57,591 nucleotides of DNA from Deltaproteobacteria bacterium (lineage in GTDB: Bacteria; Myxococcota_A; UBA9160; UBA6930), in the NCBI GenBank assembly GCA_028817435.1, contig JAPPPQ010000041.1, positions 1 through 57,591 of the forward strand. Direction: 5' to 3'. The notes under the pieces are model-generated. The model was not told the DNA's origin. It saw only the letters and a list, made by a program, of their open reading frames with translations, and did not search any database. Positions 1-7,850 of the stretch are shown here, in pieces (the stretch's first letter is position 1; every line of letters starts with the position of its first letter). The position numbers were made by a program, and so were the translations under genes.

Positions 1-2078
1 CCGGATTCGCCGCGGGCACCGCGCGCCAGGCCGTTGCCGCGAGAGGCGCTGCGCCGCCCCCGGGTGTTGCGGGACGTGCGCGCGCCCAGGGCGGGACGCG
101 CAGAGTCCCGGGCCGGGCGGCCGCGGGGGCTGCGGCCGGCGCGCACCGCGCGGTGCTCTTCGCCCCTGGGCGGCGCCAGCGGCTCCCAAAAGCTGCTGGG
201 GCGGTCGGCCTGGCCGCGGCAGCGGTCGCACATTCCGCAGGCCCGCGCGCCCTCCTCGCCAAAGTAGTCCTGCAAAAAAACCGCGCGGCAGTTCTCTTCC
301 AGGGCGTAGTTGGCCACCGAGTCGAGGCGCCGGGCGTCCTGGGTGCGCAGCGTCTCGAATTGACCGGCGAGCTGCCGCGCGCGCGGCTCGAACTCATCGG
401 GGGGCACAATGACATGCACCGACTCCGGATCCCACTTCACCAGCCCCGATTCGTCCAGCAGCGCCAGCAGCGCGCCGGTGGTGCGCACACCGAGCTCGGC
501 GGAGAGCGCCAGGGCCTGCTGACTCGGCACCTTCTCTTCCTTCGCCCAGGCCGCCAGCGCCTTCGCCAGGCGATAGAGCTGTTCGGGGCGCACCCGGCTG
601 CGCCCCAACAACGCCTCGTGCACAGCGCGGTCTTCGGAGGAGAAAAGCAGAATGCAATTGGAGCGGCGTCCATCGCGGCCGCTGCGCCCGGCCTCTTGCA
701 CATACTGCTCCAGCGAGGCGGGCGACTGGTAATGCATCACATAGCGAATGTCGGCCTTGTCAATGCCGAGTCCGAAGGCGTTTGTGGCCACCATCACGGT
801 GCGGCGGCCGCGCTGCATAAAGCCCTCCTGGCTCTTGCTGCGCTCGGCGGCGGTCATTTTGCCGTGATAGCGGTAGCAGGGAATCTCGAAGCGCTGCAGC
901 ACCGCGTAAATCTCGTCCACATCGCGGGTGGTCGAGCAGTAGATAATGCCTGGGCGGCGCACGCGCAGCGCCAGCCGCACCAGCGCGCGCAGCCGCGCAC
1001 CGGCGGCGCAGTGCAGCACATCGAAGGCCAGGTTGTCGCGGTGCGGCGAGGCCGAAACCACCTGCGGATCGCGCAGGCCGACGAAGCGGTTGATGGCCAG
1101 CCGCACCTTCTCGGTGGCGGTGGCGGTGAGCGCCAGCGCCGGCTGCTCGCCAAGGGCGCGCAGGCGCTCGCCAATTTGCAAATACGCGGGGCGGAAATCG
1201 TAACCCCACTCGGAGATGCAGTGCGCTTCATCCACCGCGGCCATGGAAATGCCGCCCTGCGCCAACGCCTCGGCAATGTCGGGCGCGGCGAGAGACTCGG
1301 GCGTCGTCATCACCAGCACGCGGCCGCCCCCGGCAATCTGCGCCAGCGCCTGCTTGCGCGCCCGGCCCCGGAGCTGCCCATCCAGCTTGAGCACGGGCAG
1401 GCCCAGCCGCTGCATGGTCTCGAACTGATCCTTCATCAGAGCCAGCAGCGGCGAGATCACCAGCACCGGCTTGGAGAAAATCAGCGAGGGAATCTGGTAG
1501 CAGGCGCTCTTGCCGAAGCCCGTCGGCAGCACCATCAGCACATCGCGCCCGCACAGCACGGCTTCCAGCACCTGGCGCTGCTCGGGGTGCAGCGCGGGAA
1601 TGCCGAGGCGCCGGGCCGCCTTTTCCATGGCCTCGCGGCGCTGTTCCGCGCTCGCAAGCGGCACCTCGCCCTCGAAAACCGGCCCCGTGGAGGCGACGAT
1701 TTCGTCCGGGGCCTCCTCGTCCTCCTCTTGCTGCAGGCCGGCGGCCAGCTCGAGCAGCTCGGATTCGCTGGCGCGGTCCAGGGCGATTTCGCGCCGGATC
1801 TCCTCGAGGGTGGCCTCATCTATGGGGCCGTCGCGCCAGGCGGACTCGACCTCCGGCGGCAGCTCGTCCGGGGCCGGCGGCTCGCCGGAGGCCGGTTTGG
1901 CCCCGGCCCGGCCCTTGGATTGGTCCCGGGGCGTGCGGGCAGCGGAACGGCTGCGCGTGCTGCGAACTGCCAAGCGTTTCCTCGCTGGCGCGGCCCCTTG
2001 GGGCGGGCCGCGCAAGGGCGGGAATCTGCACGGGAAGAACTGGACGGCATCCCGGCTACCGGCGCCGCGCCTGTGCAT
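1..2078 (-). CDS. recQ: RecQ-family ATP-dependent DNA helicase (C-terminus beyond window edge)
   Basis: Superfamily 2 3'-5' DNA helicase acting in recombination and fork repair. The minus frame is open from 2078 through position 1, so the C-terminus is missing. Visible motifs: a Walker A loop PTGFGKSACYQIP, ISPLLALMKDQ (motif Ia), VDEAHCISEWGYDFRP (motif II, D near residue 283), ALTATAT (motif III), and the arginine-finger motif QEAGRSGRDG. A RecQ-type zinc-binding region follows, ending in CGMCDRC. Start choice is uncertain. ATG at 2078 gives about 130 extra N-terminal residues, partly acidic and low-complexity; TTG at 1973 is an alternative; ATG at 1628 would give a family-typical N-terminus. 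The acidic stretch keeps coding-like GC3, which favours a long form. The family assignment is firm; the exact start is not. It is divergent from fbp. Confidence 0.85.
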   Translation of the reverse strand, partial: MHRRGAGSRDAVQFFPCRFPPLRGPPQGAAPARKRLAVRSTRSRSAARTPRDQSKGRAGAKPASGEPPAPDELPPEVESAWRDGPIDEATLEEIRREIALDRASESELLELAAGLQQEEDEEAPDEIVASTGPVFEGEVPLASAEQRREAMEKAARRLGIPALHPEQRQVLEAVLCGRDVLMVLPTGFGKSACYQIPSLIFSKPVLVISPLLALMKDQFETMQRLGLPVLKLDGQLRGRARKQALAQIAGGGRVLVMTTPESLAAPDIAEALAQGGISMAAVDEAHCISEWGYDFRPAYLQIGERLRALGEQPALALTATATEKVRLAINRFVGLRDPQVVSASPHRDNLAFDVLHCAAGARLRALVRLALRVRRPGIIYCSTTRDVDEIYAVLQRFEIPCYRYHGKMTAAERSKSQEGFMQRGRRTVMVATNAFGLGIDKADIRYVMHYQSPASLEQYVQEAGRSGRDGRRSNCILLFSSEDRAVHEALLGRSRVRPEQLYRLAKALAAWAKEEKVPSQQALALSAELGVRTTGALLALLDESGLVKWDPESVHVIVPPDEFEPRARQLAGQFETLRTQDARRLDSVANYALEENCRAVFLQDYFGEEGARACGMCDRCRGQADRPSSFWEPLAPPRGEEHRAVRAGRSPRGRPARDSARPALGARTSRNTRGRRSASRGNGLARGARGES

Positions 2079-2151
2079 AGGGGCGCGCCGCGCCCCGCCT
2101 TTCTACCCAAATCTGCAGGGCTCCGCAACCGCCCGCGCCCGGGGGCTGCGC

Positions 2152-2157
2152 TATTTT
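2152..2157 (+). promoter_or_regulatory. putative -10 element for fbp
   Basis: TATTTT sits 42 bases before the fbp ATG in a GC-rich context, and an expected start site near 2164 would leave a leader of about 36 nt. The same TATTTT hexamer precedes the ethylmalonyl-CoA mutase gene at 40004. No good -35 is visible. Inferred by eye. Confidence 0.4.
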
Positions 2158-2199
2158 CGGGCGCAGCCGGAACGCCGCCCCGCGCCCGGGAGAAGAGCC

Positions 2200-3144
2200 A
2201 TGCACACCCCGCTGGGCGCGCAGTTGCGCCAACAGCCCGCCACCGCCCCGCTGGCCGAAACGCTGGAGGCCATCGCCGGGGCCGGCTTGGTGCTGGCAGA
2301 AAAGCTGCGCCGGGCGCGCCTTGAAGATGTCATCGGCGAGGCCGGCGCGGTGAATGTGCAGGGCGAAGCGCAGCAAAAGCTCGATGTGCTGGCCGACGAG
2401 TTGCTGCTGGAGAAGCTGTCGCGCTGCTCCGCAGTGGCGGCCTATGCCTCCGAGGAGCAGGCCCGGCCCCGAATGCTCCGCGCAGATGGGCGCTACTGCG
2501 TGCTCTGCGATCCCCTCGACGGCTCCTCGAACATTGATGTGGCGGTCCCCGTCGGCACCATCTTCGGCGTGCTGCCCTGCGGCAAGGGCGCTGCGCCAGA
2601 GTCCGCGCTGCTGCAGCCGGGGCGCGTGCTGTTGTGCGCGGGCTACCTGCTCTACGGCTCTTCCACCGCGCTGGTGCTGGCCAGTGCGGCGGGGGTGGAT
2701 TTGTTCGTGCTCGACCCCGGCCGCGGCGAGTTTTTGCTGGCGCAGCGCGGCCTGCGGATGCCCGCCGAGCGCAAGATTTACTCGATTAACGAGGCCAATA
2801 TCAACGGCTTTGACGGCGGGCTGCAGCGCTGGCTGCATTTCGCTCACGAGAACGGCTACGGCGCGCGCTACATCGGCTCCATGGTGGCCGATGTGCACCG
2901 GACGCTGCTGCGGGGCGGCGTCTTTCTCTATCCCGCCACCGCCGCAAATCCCCAGGGCAAGCTGCGCCTGCTCTACGAATGCAATCCCATGGCCAGCGTC
3001 ATGGAGCGGGCGGGCGGCGCAGCCACGGACGGCGCGGCGGCCATCCTTGATATTGCGCCCGAGGCGCTGCACCAGCGCTGCCCCGTCATCCTGGGATCGA
3101 GCGCCGAAGTGGCGCGAGTTTGCGCACACCTTTGCGCATCCTGA
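2200..3144 (+). CDS. fbp: class I fructose-1,6-bisphosphatase
   Basis: Hydrolyses fructose 1,6-bisphosphate to fructose 6-phosphate in gluconeogenesis; cytoplasmic, Mg-dependent. The 314-residue product carries the metal-binding signature DPLDGSSNIDVAVPVGT (from residue 104), YIGSMVADVHR and the C-terminal LRLLYECNPMA motif. Length is slightly short of the 332-residue E. coli enzyme. ATG at 2200 follows a weak GAGAAGAG ribosome site. It overlaps the next gene by 25 nt and begins a likely fbp-epimerase-aroG operon. A gluconeogenic enzyme fits an organism growing on C2/C3 acyl-CoA carbon, as suggested by the acyl-CoA genes elsewhere in the window. Confidence 0.95.
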   Translation: MHTPLGAQLRQQPATAPLAETLEAIAGAGLVLAEKLRRARLEDVIGEAGAVNVQGEAQQKLDVLADELLLEKLSRCSAVAAYASEEQARPRMLRADGRYCVLCDPLDGSSNIDVAVPVGTIFGVLPCGKGAAPESALLQPGRVLLCAGYLLYGSSTALVLASAAGVDLFVLDPGRGEFLLAQRGLRMPAERKIYSINEANINGFDGGLQRWLHFAHENGYGARYIGSMVADVHRTLLRGGVFLYPATAANPQGKLRLLYECNPMASVMERAGGAATDGAAAILDIAPEALHQRCPVILGSSAEVARVCAHLCAS

Positions 3145-4028
3145 TCGCGGGCTGCGGCTACCTGGGCGCGGCGCTCTGCGCCGAACTGACAGGGCTGGCC
3201 GGGGCGGCCGGGGCGGAAATCTTCGCACTGCGGCGCAGCGCTGCGCCGCCGCCGCCGGGCGCGCGGGCGCTGCGCGCCGATCTCTGCGACCCCGGCAGCC
3301 TGCGCGCGCTGCCATCGGGCATTGAAGCGGCCATCTTCGCCGCCGCCCCCGGCAGCGGCGGCCGCGACGCCGCGGGCTACCTGCGCACCTATGTGGAAGG
3401 CCCGCGCAATCTGCTGGCCGCCCTGGCGCAGCGCGGCGGCCTGCGGCGCTTGCTCTACATCTCCAGCACCGCAATTTACGAGCAGCGCGACGGCGGCTGG
3501 GTGGATGAGGACACCCCCGCCGCGCCCGCGGGCTTTCGCGGGCGGCTGCTGCTGGAAGGCGAGCGCGCGGCGGCGCAGGGCGGCCACCGCTGCATTGTCC
3601 TGCGGCTCGGCGGACTCTACGGCCCTGGGCGAAACCGCCTGCTGCGCCAGGTGGCGCGGGGCGAGGCCGCGTTCCGCCCGCGCTACACCAACCGCATTCA
3701 CCGCGGCGACGCCGCCGGCGCAGCCGCGCACCTGCTGCGCCTGGACGCACCCCACCGCCTTTACCTGGGCGTGGATGCAGAGCCCGCCCCCGAAGAGGCG
3801 GTGCTGCGCTGGCTCGCCGCCCAAATGGGAGCGCCCGCGCCGGCCGCCGCCCCGCGCAGCGCGCCCCCCATCAACAAGCGCTGCAGCAGCGCGCGCCTGC
3901 AACGCAGCGGATACACGCTGCGCTTCCCCAGCTTCCGCCAGGGCTACGCCGCCCTGCTCGCCCAGACGCGGGGCCGGGGCGCAGGCGCAGGCGCAGACTC
4001 AATTGGCGCTCCGCAGCGAGAGTCCTAG
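3120..4028 (+). CDS. NAD-dependent epimerase/dehydratase family (extended SDR) protein
   Basis: A 302-residue Rossmann-fold protein of the extended short-chain dehydrogenase type, closest by eye to YeeZ-like sugar-nucleotide epimerase relatives. The N-terminus has the dinucleotide motif GCGYLGAAL; SSTAIYEQ and RLGGLYGPGRN follow, with the active-site Tyr in STAIYE but not a canonical YxxxK. The C-terminal 25 residues are low-complexity and Gly/Ala-rich. TTG at 3120 puts the start inside fbp (25-nt overlap), leaving RILIAGCGYLG eight residues from the start, as expected for the fold. The substrate cannot be inferred. The missing YxxxK suggests a divergent or non-catalytic member. Confidence 0.75.
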   Translation: MRTPLRILIAGCGYLGAALCAELTGLAGAAGAEIFALRRSAAPPPPGARALRADLCDPGSLRALPSGIEAAIFAAAPGSGGRDAAGYLRTYVEGPRNLLAALAQRGGLRRLLYISSTAIYEQRDGGWVDEDTPAAPAGFRGRLLLEGERAAAQGGHRCIVLRLGGLYGPGRNRLLRQVARGEAAFRPRYTNRIHRGDAAGAAAHLLRLDAPHRLYLGVDAEPAPEEAVLRWLAAQMGAPAPAAAPRSAPPINKRCSSARLQRSGYTLRFPSFRQGYAALLAQTRGRGAGAGADSIGAPQRES

Positions 4029-4040
4029 CTTCCCCGCGCC

Positions 4041-5105
4041 ATGATCTTCCAGACCGACGACCTGCGCATCGAGGGGCTGCGGCCCCTGCTGCCCCCCGCC
4101 ATCCTGATGGAGGAGCTGCCGCTCTGCGAGCGCAGTTCCGAAGTGGTGGCGCGGGGGCGCGCCGAAATCGCGCGCGTGCTGCACGGCGAGGACGACCGCC
4201 TGCTGGTGGTGGCCGGGCCCTGCTCCATCCACGACCCGCAGGCCGCGCTGGATTACGCAGAGCGGCTCGGCAAGGCCGCCCGGGAGCACAGCGGCGACCT
4301 GCTGCTGGTCATGCGCACCTACTTCGAAAAGCCGCGCACCACCGTGGGCTGGAAGGGGCTGATTAACGACCCGCACCTGGACCAGAGCTTCGCCATCAAC
4401 GACGGGCTGCGCATTGGGCGGCAACTGCTGCTCGGCCTGGCCCGCGCCGGAATGCCCGCGGGCTGCGAATTCCTCGACCCCATCAGCCCGCAGTTCATGG
4501 CCGATCTGGTGAGCTGGGGCGCCATTGGCGCGCGCACCACCGAGAGCCAGGTGCACCGCGAACTCGCCTCGGGACTCTCCATGCCCGTCGGCTTCAAGAA
4601 CGCCACCGACGGCAATGTGCAGGTGGCCATAGACGCCATTGGCGCGGCGAAGAACCCGCACCGCTTTCTCTCGGTAACCAAGCAGGGCGTAGCCGCCATC
4701 GTCGCCACCCGCGGCAACCGCGACACCCATGTAATTTTGCGCGGTGGGGCCGGCGGCCCAAATCACGGCGCAGAAAGCATCGCCGCCGTGGGCCAGGCGC
4801 TCTCGCAGGCCGGGCTGCCGCGCCGCATCATGGTGGATTGCTCCCACGCCAACAGCGGCAAAGACCACAACCGCCAGCCCGCTGTCGCCGCCGAAGTGGC
4901 CGCCCTGGTGGCCGCAGGCGAAGCCGCCATCTTCGGCGTCATGCTCGAGAGCTTCCTGCAGCCCGGCCGCCAGGACTGGAACGCCGCGGGCGACATGACC
5001 TACGGCCGCAGCATCACCGACGCCTGCATGGGCTGGGAGCAGACCCTCCCCGTCCTGGCCACCCTCGCCCAAGCCACCCAAAAGCGCCGCACCACCCGCG
5101 GGTAA
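4041..5105 (+). CDS. aroG: 3-deoxy-7-phosphoheptulonate (DAHP) synthase, class I
   Basis: Condenses phosphoenolpyruvate and erythrose 4-phosphate in the first step of the shikimate pathway. The 354-residue protein matches AroG/AroF/AroH in length and motifs: VVAGPCSIHD, MRTYFEKPRTTVGWKGLINDP, VGFKNATDGN with the catalytic-region Lys, ILRGG, and MVDCSHANSGKDH. ATG at 4041 lies 12 nt after the epimerase-like gene, probably in the same operon. It ends 12 nt from the convergent mlaC. Which aromatic amino acid inhibits it cannot be read from sequence alone. Confidence 0.95.
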   Translation: MIFQTDDLRIEGLRPLLPPAILMEELPLCERSSEVVARGRAEIARVLHGEDDRLLVVAGPCSIHDPQAALDYAERLGKAAREHSGDLLLVMRTYFEKPRTTVGWKGLINDPHLDQSFAINDGLRIGRQLLLGLARAGMPAGCEFLDPISPQFMADLVSWGAIGARTTESQVHRELASGLSMPVGFKNATDGNVQVAIDAIGAAKNPHRFLSVTKQGVAAIVATRGNRDTHVILRGGAGGPNHGAESIAAVGQALSQAGLPRRIMVDCSHANSGKDHNRQPAVAAEVAALVAAGEAAIFGVMLESFLQPGRQDWNAAGDMTYGRSITDACMGWEQTLPVLATLAQATQKRRTTRG

Positions 5106-5117
5106 TTTGCAGTGCAA

Positions 5118-5801
5118 TCAAGAACCGCCCGAGGTGGCGGATTCGAGGCCGGGGGGGAGGTCGACTTCGCGGCCGGCGGCGCGGTCGGCGTTGATTTGCT
5201 GCAGGCGGGTGAGCAGTTTGGTGGGGCCGCCGCTGGAGATCATTTCGGCGAACTGGGAGCGGAAGTTGGAGACGAGGCTGATGCCCTCGATGACCACATC
5301 AATGATGAGCCACTCGCCGCTGCGGCGCTGCTTGCGCAGGCGGTAATCGGCGGCCACGCCGTCGGCTTCGCCGCCGCGAATGCGCGTCATTACGGTCACA
5401 TCGCCCCGGGGTTCCAGGCGCGCGCCGGTCACATCCACGGCTTCCTGGTTGTAGCGGCTGATGCGGCTGCCGTAGCTGCCGGCCAGATACTCGCGGAATG
5501 CCACGACGAACTCCGCCCGCTGGGTCTTGTCAAAGCGGCGCCAGTCGCGCTTCAACACGAGCTTGGCGGTGGTGCGGAAATCGAAGCGCGCAAGGGCAAT
5601 CTCTTCAATGCGCTTGCGCTTGGCGGGCAGGTCCAGCGATTCGTCGCCGAGCGCGGCGAGCACATCGGCAATGGTGCCATCCAGCGCACGGCGCGCGGCG
5701 GCGACGGCATCGGCCTGCGCCTCGGCGCGCGCCGGTTGCGCCCATGCCAACAGCGCGCACAGCGCCAGGGCCAGCGCCGCAATCTGCTTGAAGTTCGTCA
5801 T
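5118..5801 (-). CDS. mlaC: MlaC-type periplasmic phospholipid-binding protein
   Basis: Soluble periplasmic shuttle of the Mla system, which carries phospholipid between the outer-membrane MlaA complex and the inner-membrane MlaFEDB transporter. The 227-residue product has a cleavable signal peptide (about residues 1-26, ending QPARA). The Ttg2/MlaC fold is recognised from RFDFRTTAKLVLKRDWR, FVVAFREYLAGSYGSRI, and a C-terminal VVIEGISLVSNFRSQF segment. The ATG overlaps the mlaA stop as ATGA, so translation is coupled. It is the last gene of valS-mlaEDAC and converges on aroG. Confidence 0.92.
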   Translation of the reverse strand: MTNFKQIAALALALCALLAWAQPARAEAQADAVAAARRALDGTIADVLAALGDESLDLPAKRKRIEEIALARFDFRTTAKLVLKRDWRRFDKTQRAEFVVAFREYLAGSYGSRISRYNQEAVDVTGARLEPRGDVTVMTRIRGGEADGVAADYRLRKQRRSGEWLIIDVVIEGISLVSNFRSQFAEMISSGGPTKLLTRLQQINADRAAGREVDLPPGLESATSGGS

Positions 5802-6538
5802 TCCAGGTCCTCCTCGTCCAGGTCGTCCAAATCGTCTATGTCGTAGAAGTCGTCGTCGGCCGGGGGCGGCGCGCCGTCCCGAATTTGGCGCGCGCGGTTT
5901 TGCATCCAGGCTTCGCGCACGAAGACATAGAAATCCACAGAGGTGGCGCGGCTCTCCTCAATTTCTTCCAGCGCCGCCGCCCGCGCGTTCAGAATTCCAG
6001 CGCCGCGCTGCGCCAGAAAAGCGGCGTCCGGAAAGTCCGGAAGCAGAAACTGCGGCGAGATGAGAATATCGGCGAAAATGGCGTTGGAGTCGCGGAAATT
6101 AGAGGGCCCCAGAAAAGGCATCACCACATAGGGGCCGCCCGGCACCCCCCAGTGGGCCAGGGTCTGCCCGAAATCTTCCGGGTCGTGCTCCAGCCCCGCC
6201 ATCCCCGCCACATCGAAAAGGCCGCCAATGCCGAGCGTGGCGTTCATGGCAAAGCCCCACACATGCCGAAAGGCGCTGAGCGGCTTCGCCTGCAAAATGT
6301 CGTGGACGGCGGTGACAGGGCGGCCCAGGTTGTCGAGAAAATCGGCGATGCGGCGCTGCGCGAAATCCGGCAGCACGAAATCCCAGGCGCGCGCCACCGG
6401 CTCCAGGGCGTAGCGGTCCACGGTCTCGTTGAAGGCGAAGACGCGCTCGTTGGTCGCGCGCCAGGGGTCGGGGCCTGCGCCCGTGCCGGCGCAACCGGCG
6501 GCCAGCAGCACAGCGAGCAATGCGGCGTAAAGCTTCAC
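5798..6538 (-). CDS. mlaA: MlaA (VacJ) outer-membrane lipoprotein
   Basis: Outer-membrane lipoprotein that extracts mislocalised phospholipid from the outer leaflet. The 246-residue product has a lipobox LLAAGC with the lipidated Cys at residue 16. The VacJ core is clear: DPWRATNERVFAFNETVDRY, LDNLGRPVTAVHDIL, GLEHDPEDFGQTLAHWGV and GPYVVMPFLGPSN. The C-terminal tail is very acidic (DDDFYDIDDLDDLDEEDLE). The start is GTG, overlapping the mlaD stop as GTGA; mlaC overlaps its own stop. Embedding mlaA inside the mla operon, next to mlaC, differs from the separate E. coli locus but is seen in other proteobacteria. Confidence 0.94.
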   Translation of the reverse strand: MKLYAALLAVLLAAGCAGTGAGPDPWRATNERVFAFNETVDRYALEPVARAWDFVLPDFAQRRIADFLDNLGRPVTAVHDILQAKPLSAFRHVWGFAMNATLGIGGLFDVAGMAGLEHDPEDFGQTLAHWGVPGGPYVVMPFLGPSNFRDSNAIFADILISPQFLLPDFPDAAFLAQRGAGILNARAAALEEIEESRATSVDFYVFVREAWMQNRARQIRDGAPPPADDDFYDIDDLDDLDEEDLE

Positions 6539-7032
6539 TCTTCTCCCCCATCGGCGACGCCGTGCACCAGCCGCCCCACCAGGCTCTCAATGTTCAGCGC
6601 GTTCTCCACCATGTCTATCTGATTGCAGGGCGTTCCCGGCGCGGCTTCCGGCGCCACCACTTCGCAGGGTCCCAGCAAATCGTCCTCTGCGCCGGGCTCC
6701 AGCGCAATGAACTGATCGCCGAGCAGGCCGGCGGTGCGGATTGCGGCGCTGGTATCCACCGGCAGTTCCAGGCTTGCGTCCACATCCATCACCACCCGCG
6801 CGTCCAGGTTCGAGTCGAGCTCGATGCGCTGCACCCGGCCCACACGGACGCCGGAGATCGCCACCGGCGCGCGCGCGGTCAGGCCGCCGATTTCGCGGAA
6901 GGTGGCCACCAGTTCCAGCCCCCCGCCGGTGGCGGCCGCCCCGCCCAGGTTGAGCGAGAGATAGCCGAGCGAGGCCAGGCCCACGAGCACGAAGAGTCCC
7001 ACGATGAAATCGCGCAACGCTGTTGACTGCAT
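6535..7032 (-). CDS. mlaD: MlaD, MCE-domain phospholipid transport protein
   Basis: Inner-membrane-anchored MCE protein forming the periplasmic hexameric ring of the Mla transporter. The 165-residue protein has one N-terminal membrane helix (FIVGLFVLVGLASLGYLSL), then a single MCE domain with the diagnostic FREIGGLTARAPVAISGVRVG and SAAIRTAGLLGDQFIAL motifs. ATG at 7032 follows an AGGAAAC ribosome site. It lies 18 nt after mlaE and is translationally coupled to mlaA. Its length is close to that of E. coli MlaD (183). Confidence 0.93.
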   Translation of the reverse strand: MQSTALRDFIVGLFVLVGLASLGYLSLNLGGAAATGGGLELVATFREIGGLTARAPVAISGVRVGRVQRIELDSNLDARVVMDVDASLELPVDTSAAIRTAGLLGDQFIALEPGAEDDLLGPCEVVAPEAAPGTPCNQIDMVENALNIESLVGRLVHGVADGGEE

Positions 7033-7050
7033 GTTTCCTCCGATGGGTTT

Positions 7051-7836
7051 CTAAAAGCCCCAGAGCGCGGTCACAATGTAATCGGCGAGCAGAATGCAAA
7101 CCGATGCGGTGACCACGGTTCCAGTGGTGGCGCGGCCCACGCCGGCGGCGCTTTGGCCGCTGGTGAAGCCGCGGTAGGTGGCGACCAGGGCGATGATTGC
7201 AGCAAAGACCACATCTTTGATCAGGCTGCCGAGAATATCGGTGCGGAAGGAAATAGACTGCTCCAGGCCCGCCAGGTAGACGCCGTGATCCAGACCCAAA
7301 AGCTGCACGCCCACCAGCCATGCGCCGAAGATGGAGAACAGAATGAACAGCGAGGCGAGCAGCGGCATGGCCAGCAGCATGGCCAGCAGCTTCGGCCCCA
7401 CCACATAGTGCAGCGGATCCATCGCCAGCGTGCGCATGCCGTCCAGTTGCTCGGTGGCGCGCATGACGCCGATTTCGGCGGCCATGGCCGAGCCCGCGCG
7501 GCCGGTGACCAGCAGCCCCGTCATTACCGGGCCGAGCTCGCGGATCAAGGTCAGCCCCACCACGCTGCCCAGGCTGGACTCGCTGCCGAAGCGCACCAGC
7601 ACCCAGTAGAGCTGCAGGCCCAGCACCAGCCCCACCGTCAGCCCCGAGGCGCACACAATGGGCAGCGAAAGCACGCCCGTATCGAAGAGCTCGTGGCTCA
7701 GGCGGCGCAGGCGATAGGGCGGGCGCAGCAGCGCCACGCAGGCCACCGCGCCGAAGCGCGCCACGCGGCCCAGCTCCAGCACCAGGCGCGAGACCGCTGC
7801 GCCCAGCCGGGCTATCGGGGCAATGGCGCTGTGCAT
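7051..7836 (-). CDS. mlaE: MlaE, phospholipid ABC transporter permease
   Basis: Integral membrane permease of the Mla transporter. The 261-residue product has five or six hydrophobic segments and the MlaE/TRIC signature: FGSESSLGSVVGLTLIRELGPVMTG, GRAGSAMAAEIGVMRATEQLDGM, and a C-terminal TASVCILLADYIVTALWGF. ATG at 7836 (MHSAIAP) was chosen because it is 14 nt after the valS stop and gives the family length; the frame stays open upstream inside valS but that extension has no similarity. Its partner ATPase MlaF would normally be encoded just upstream, where valS is instead. Confidence 0.93.
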   Translation of the reverse strand: MHSAIAPIARLGAAVSRLVLELGRVARFGAVACVALLRPPYRLRRLSHELFDTGVLSLPIVCASGLTVGLVLGLQLYWVLVRFGSESSLGSVVGLTLIRELGPVMTGLLVTGRAGSAMAAEIGVMRATEQLDGMRTLAMDPLHYVVGPKLLAMLLAMPLLASLFILFSIFGAWLVGVQLLGLDHGVYLAGLEQSISFRTDILGSLIKDVVFAAIIALVATYRGFTSGQSAAGVGRATTGTVVTASVCILLADYIVTALWGF

Positions 7837-7850
7837 GGTCTCCCCTTCCC

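Noticed and set aside
153-2324. 723-codon plus-strand frame opposite recQ
   Set aside because: The opposite strand carries all RecQ helicase motifs in order; this frame shows only composition-driven His/Arg/Ala-rich sequence.
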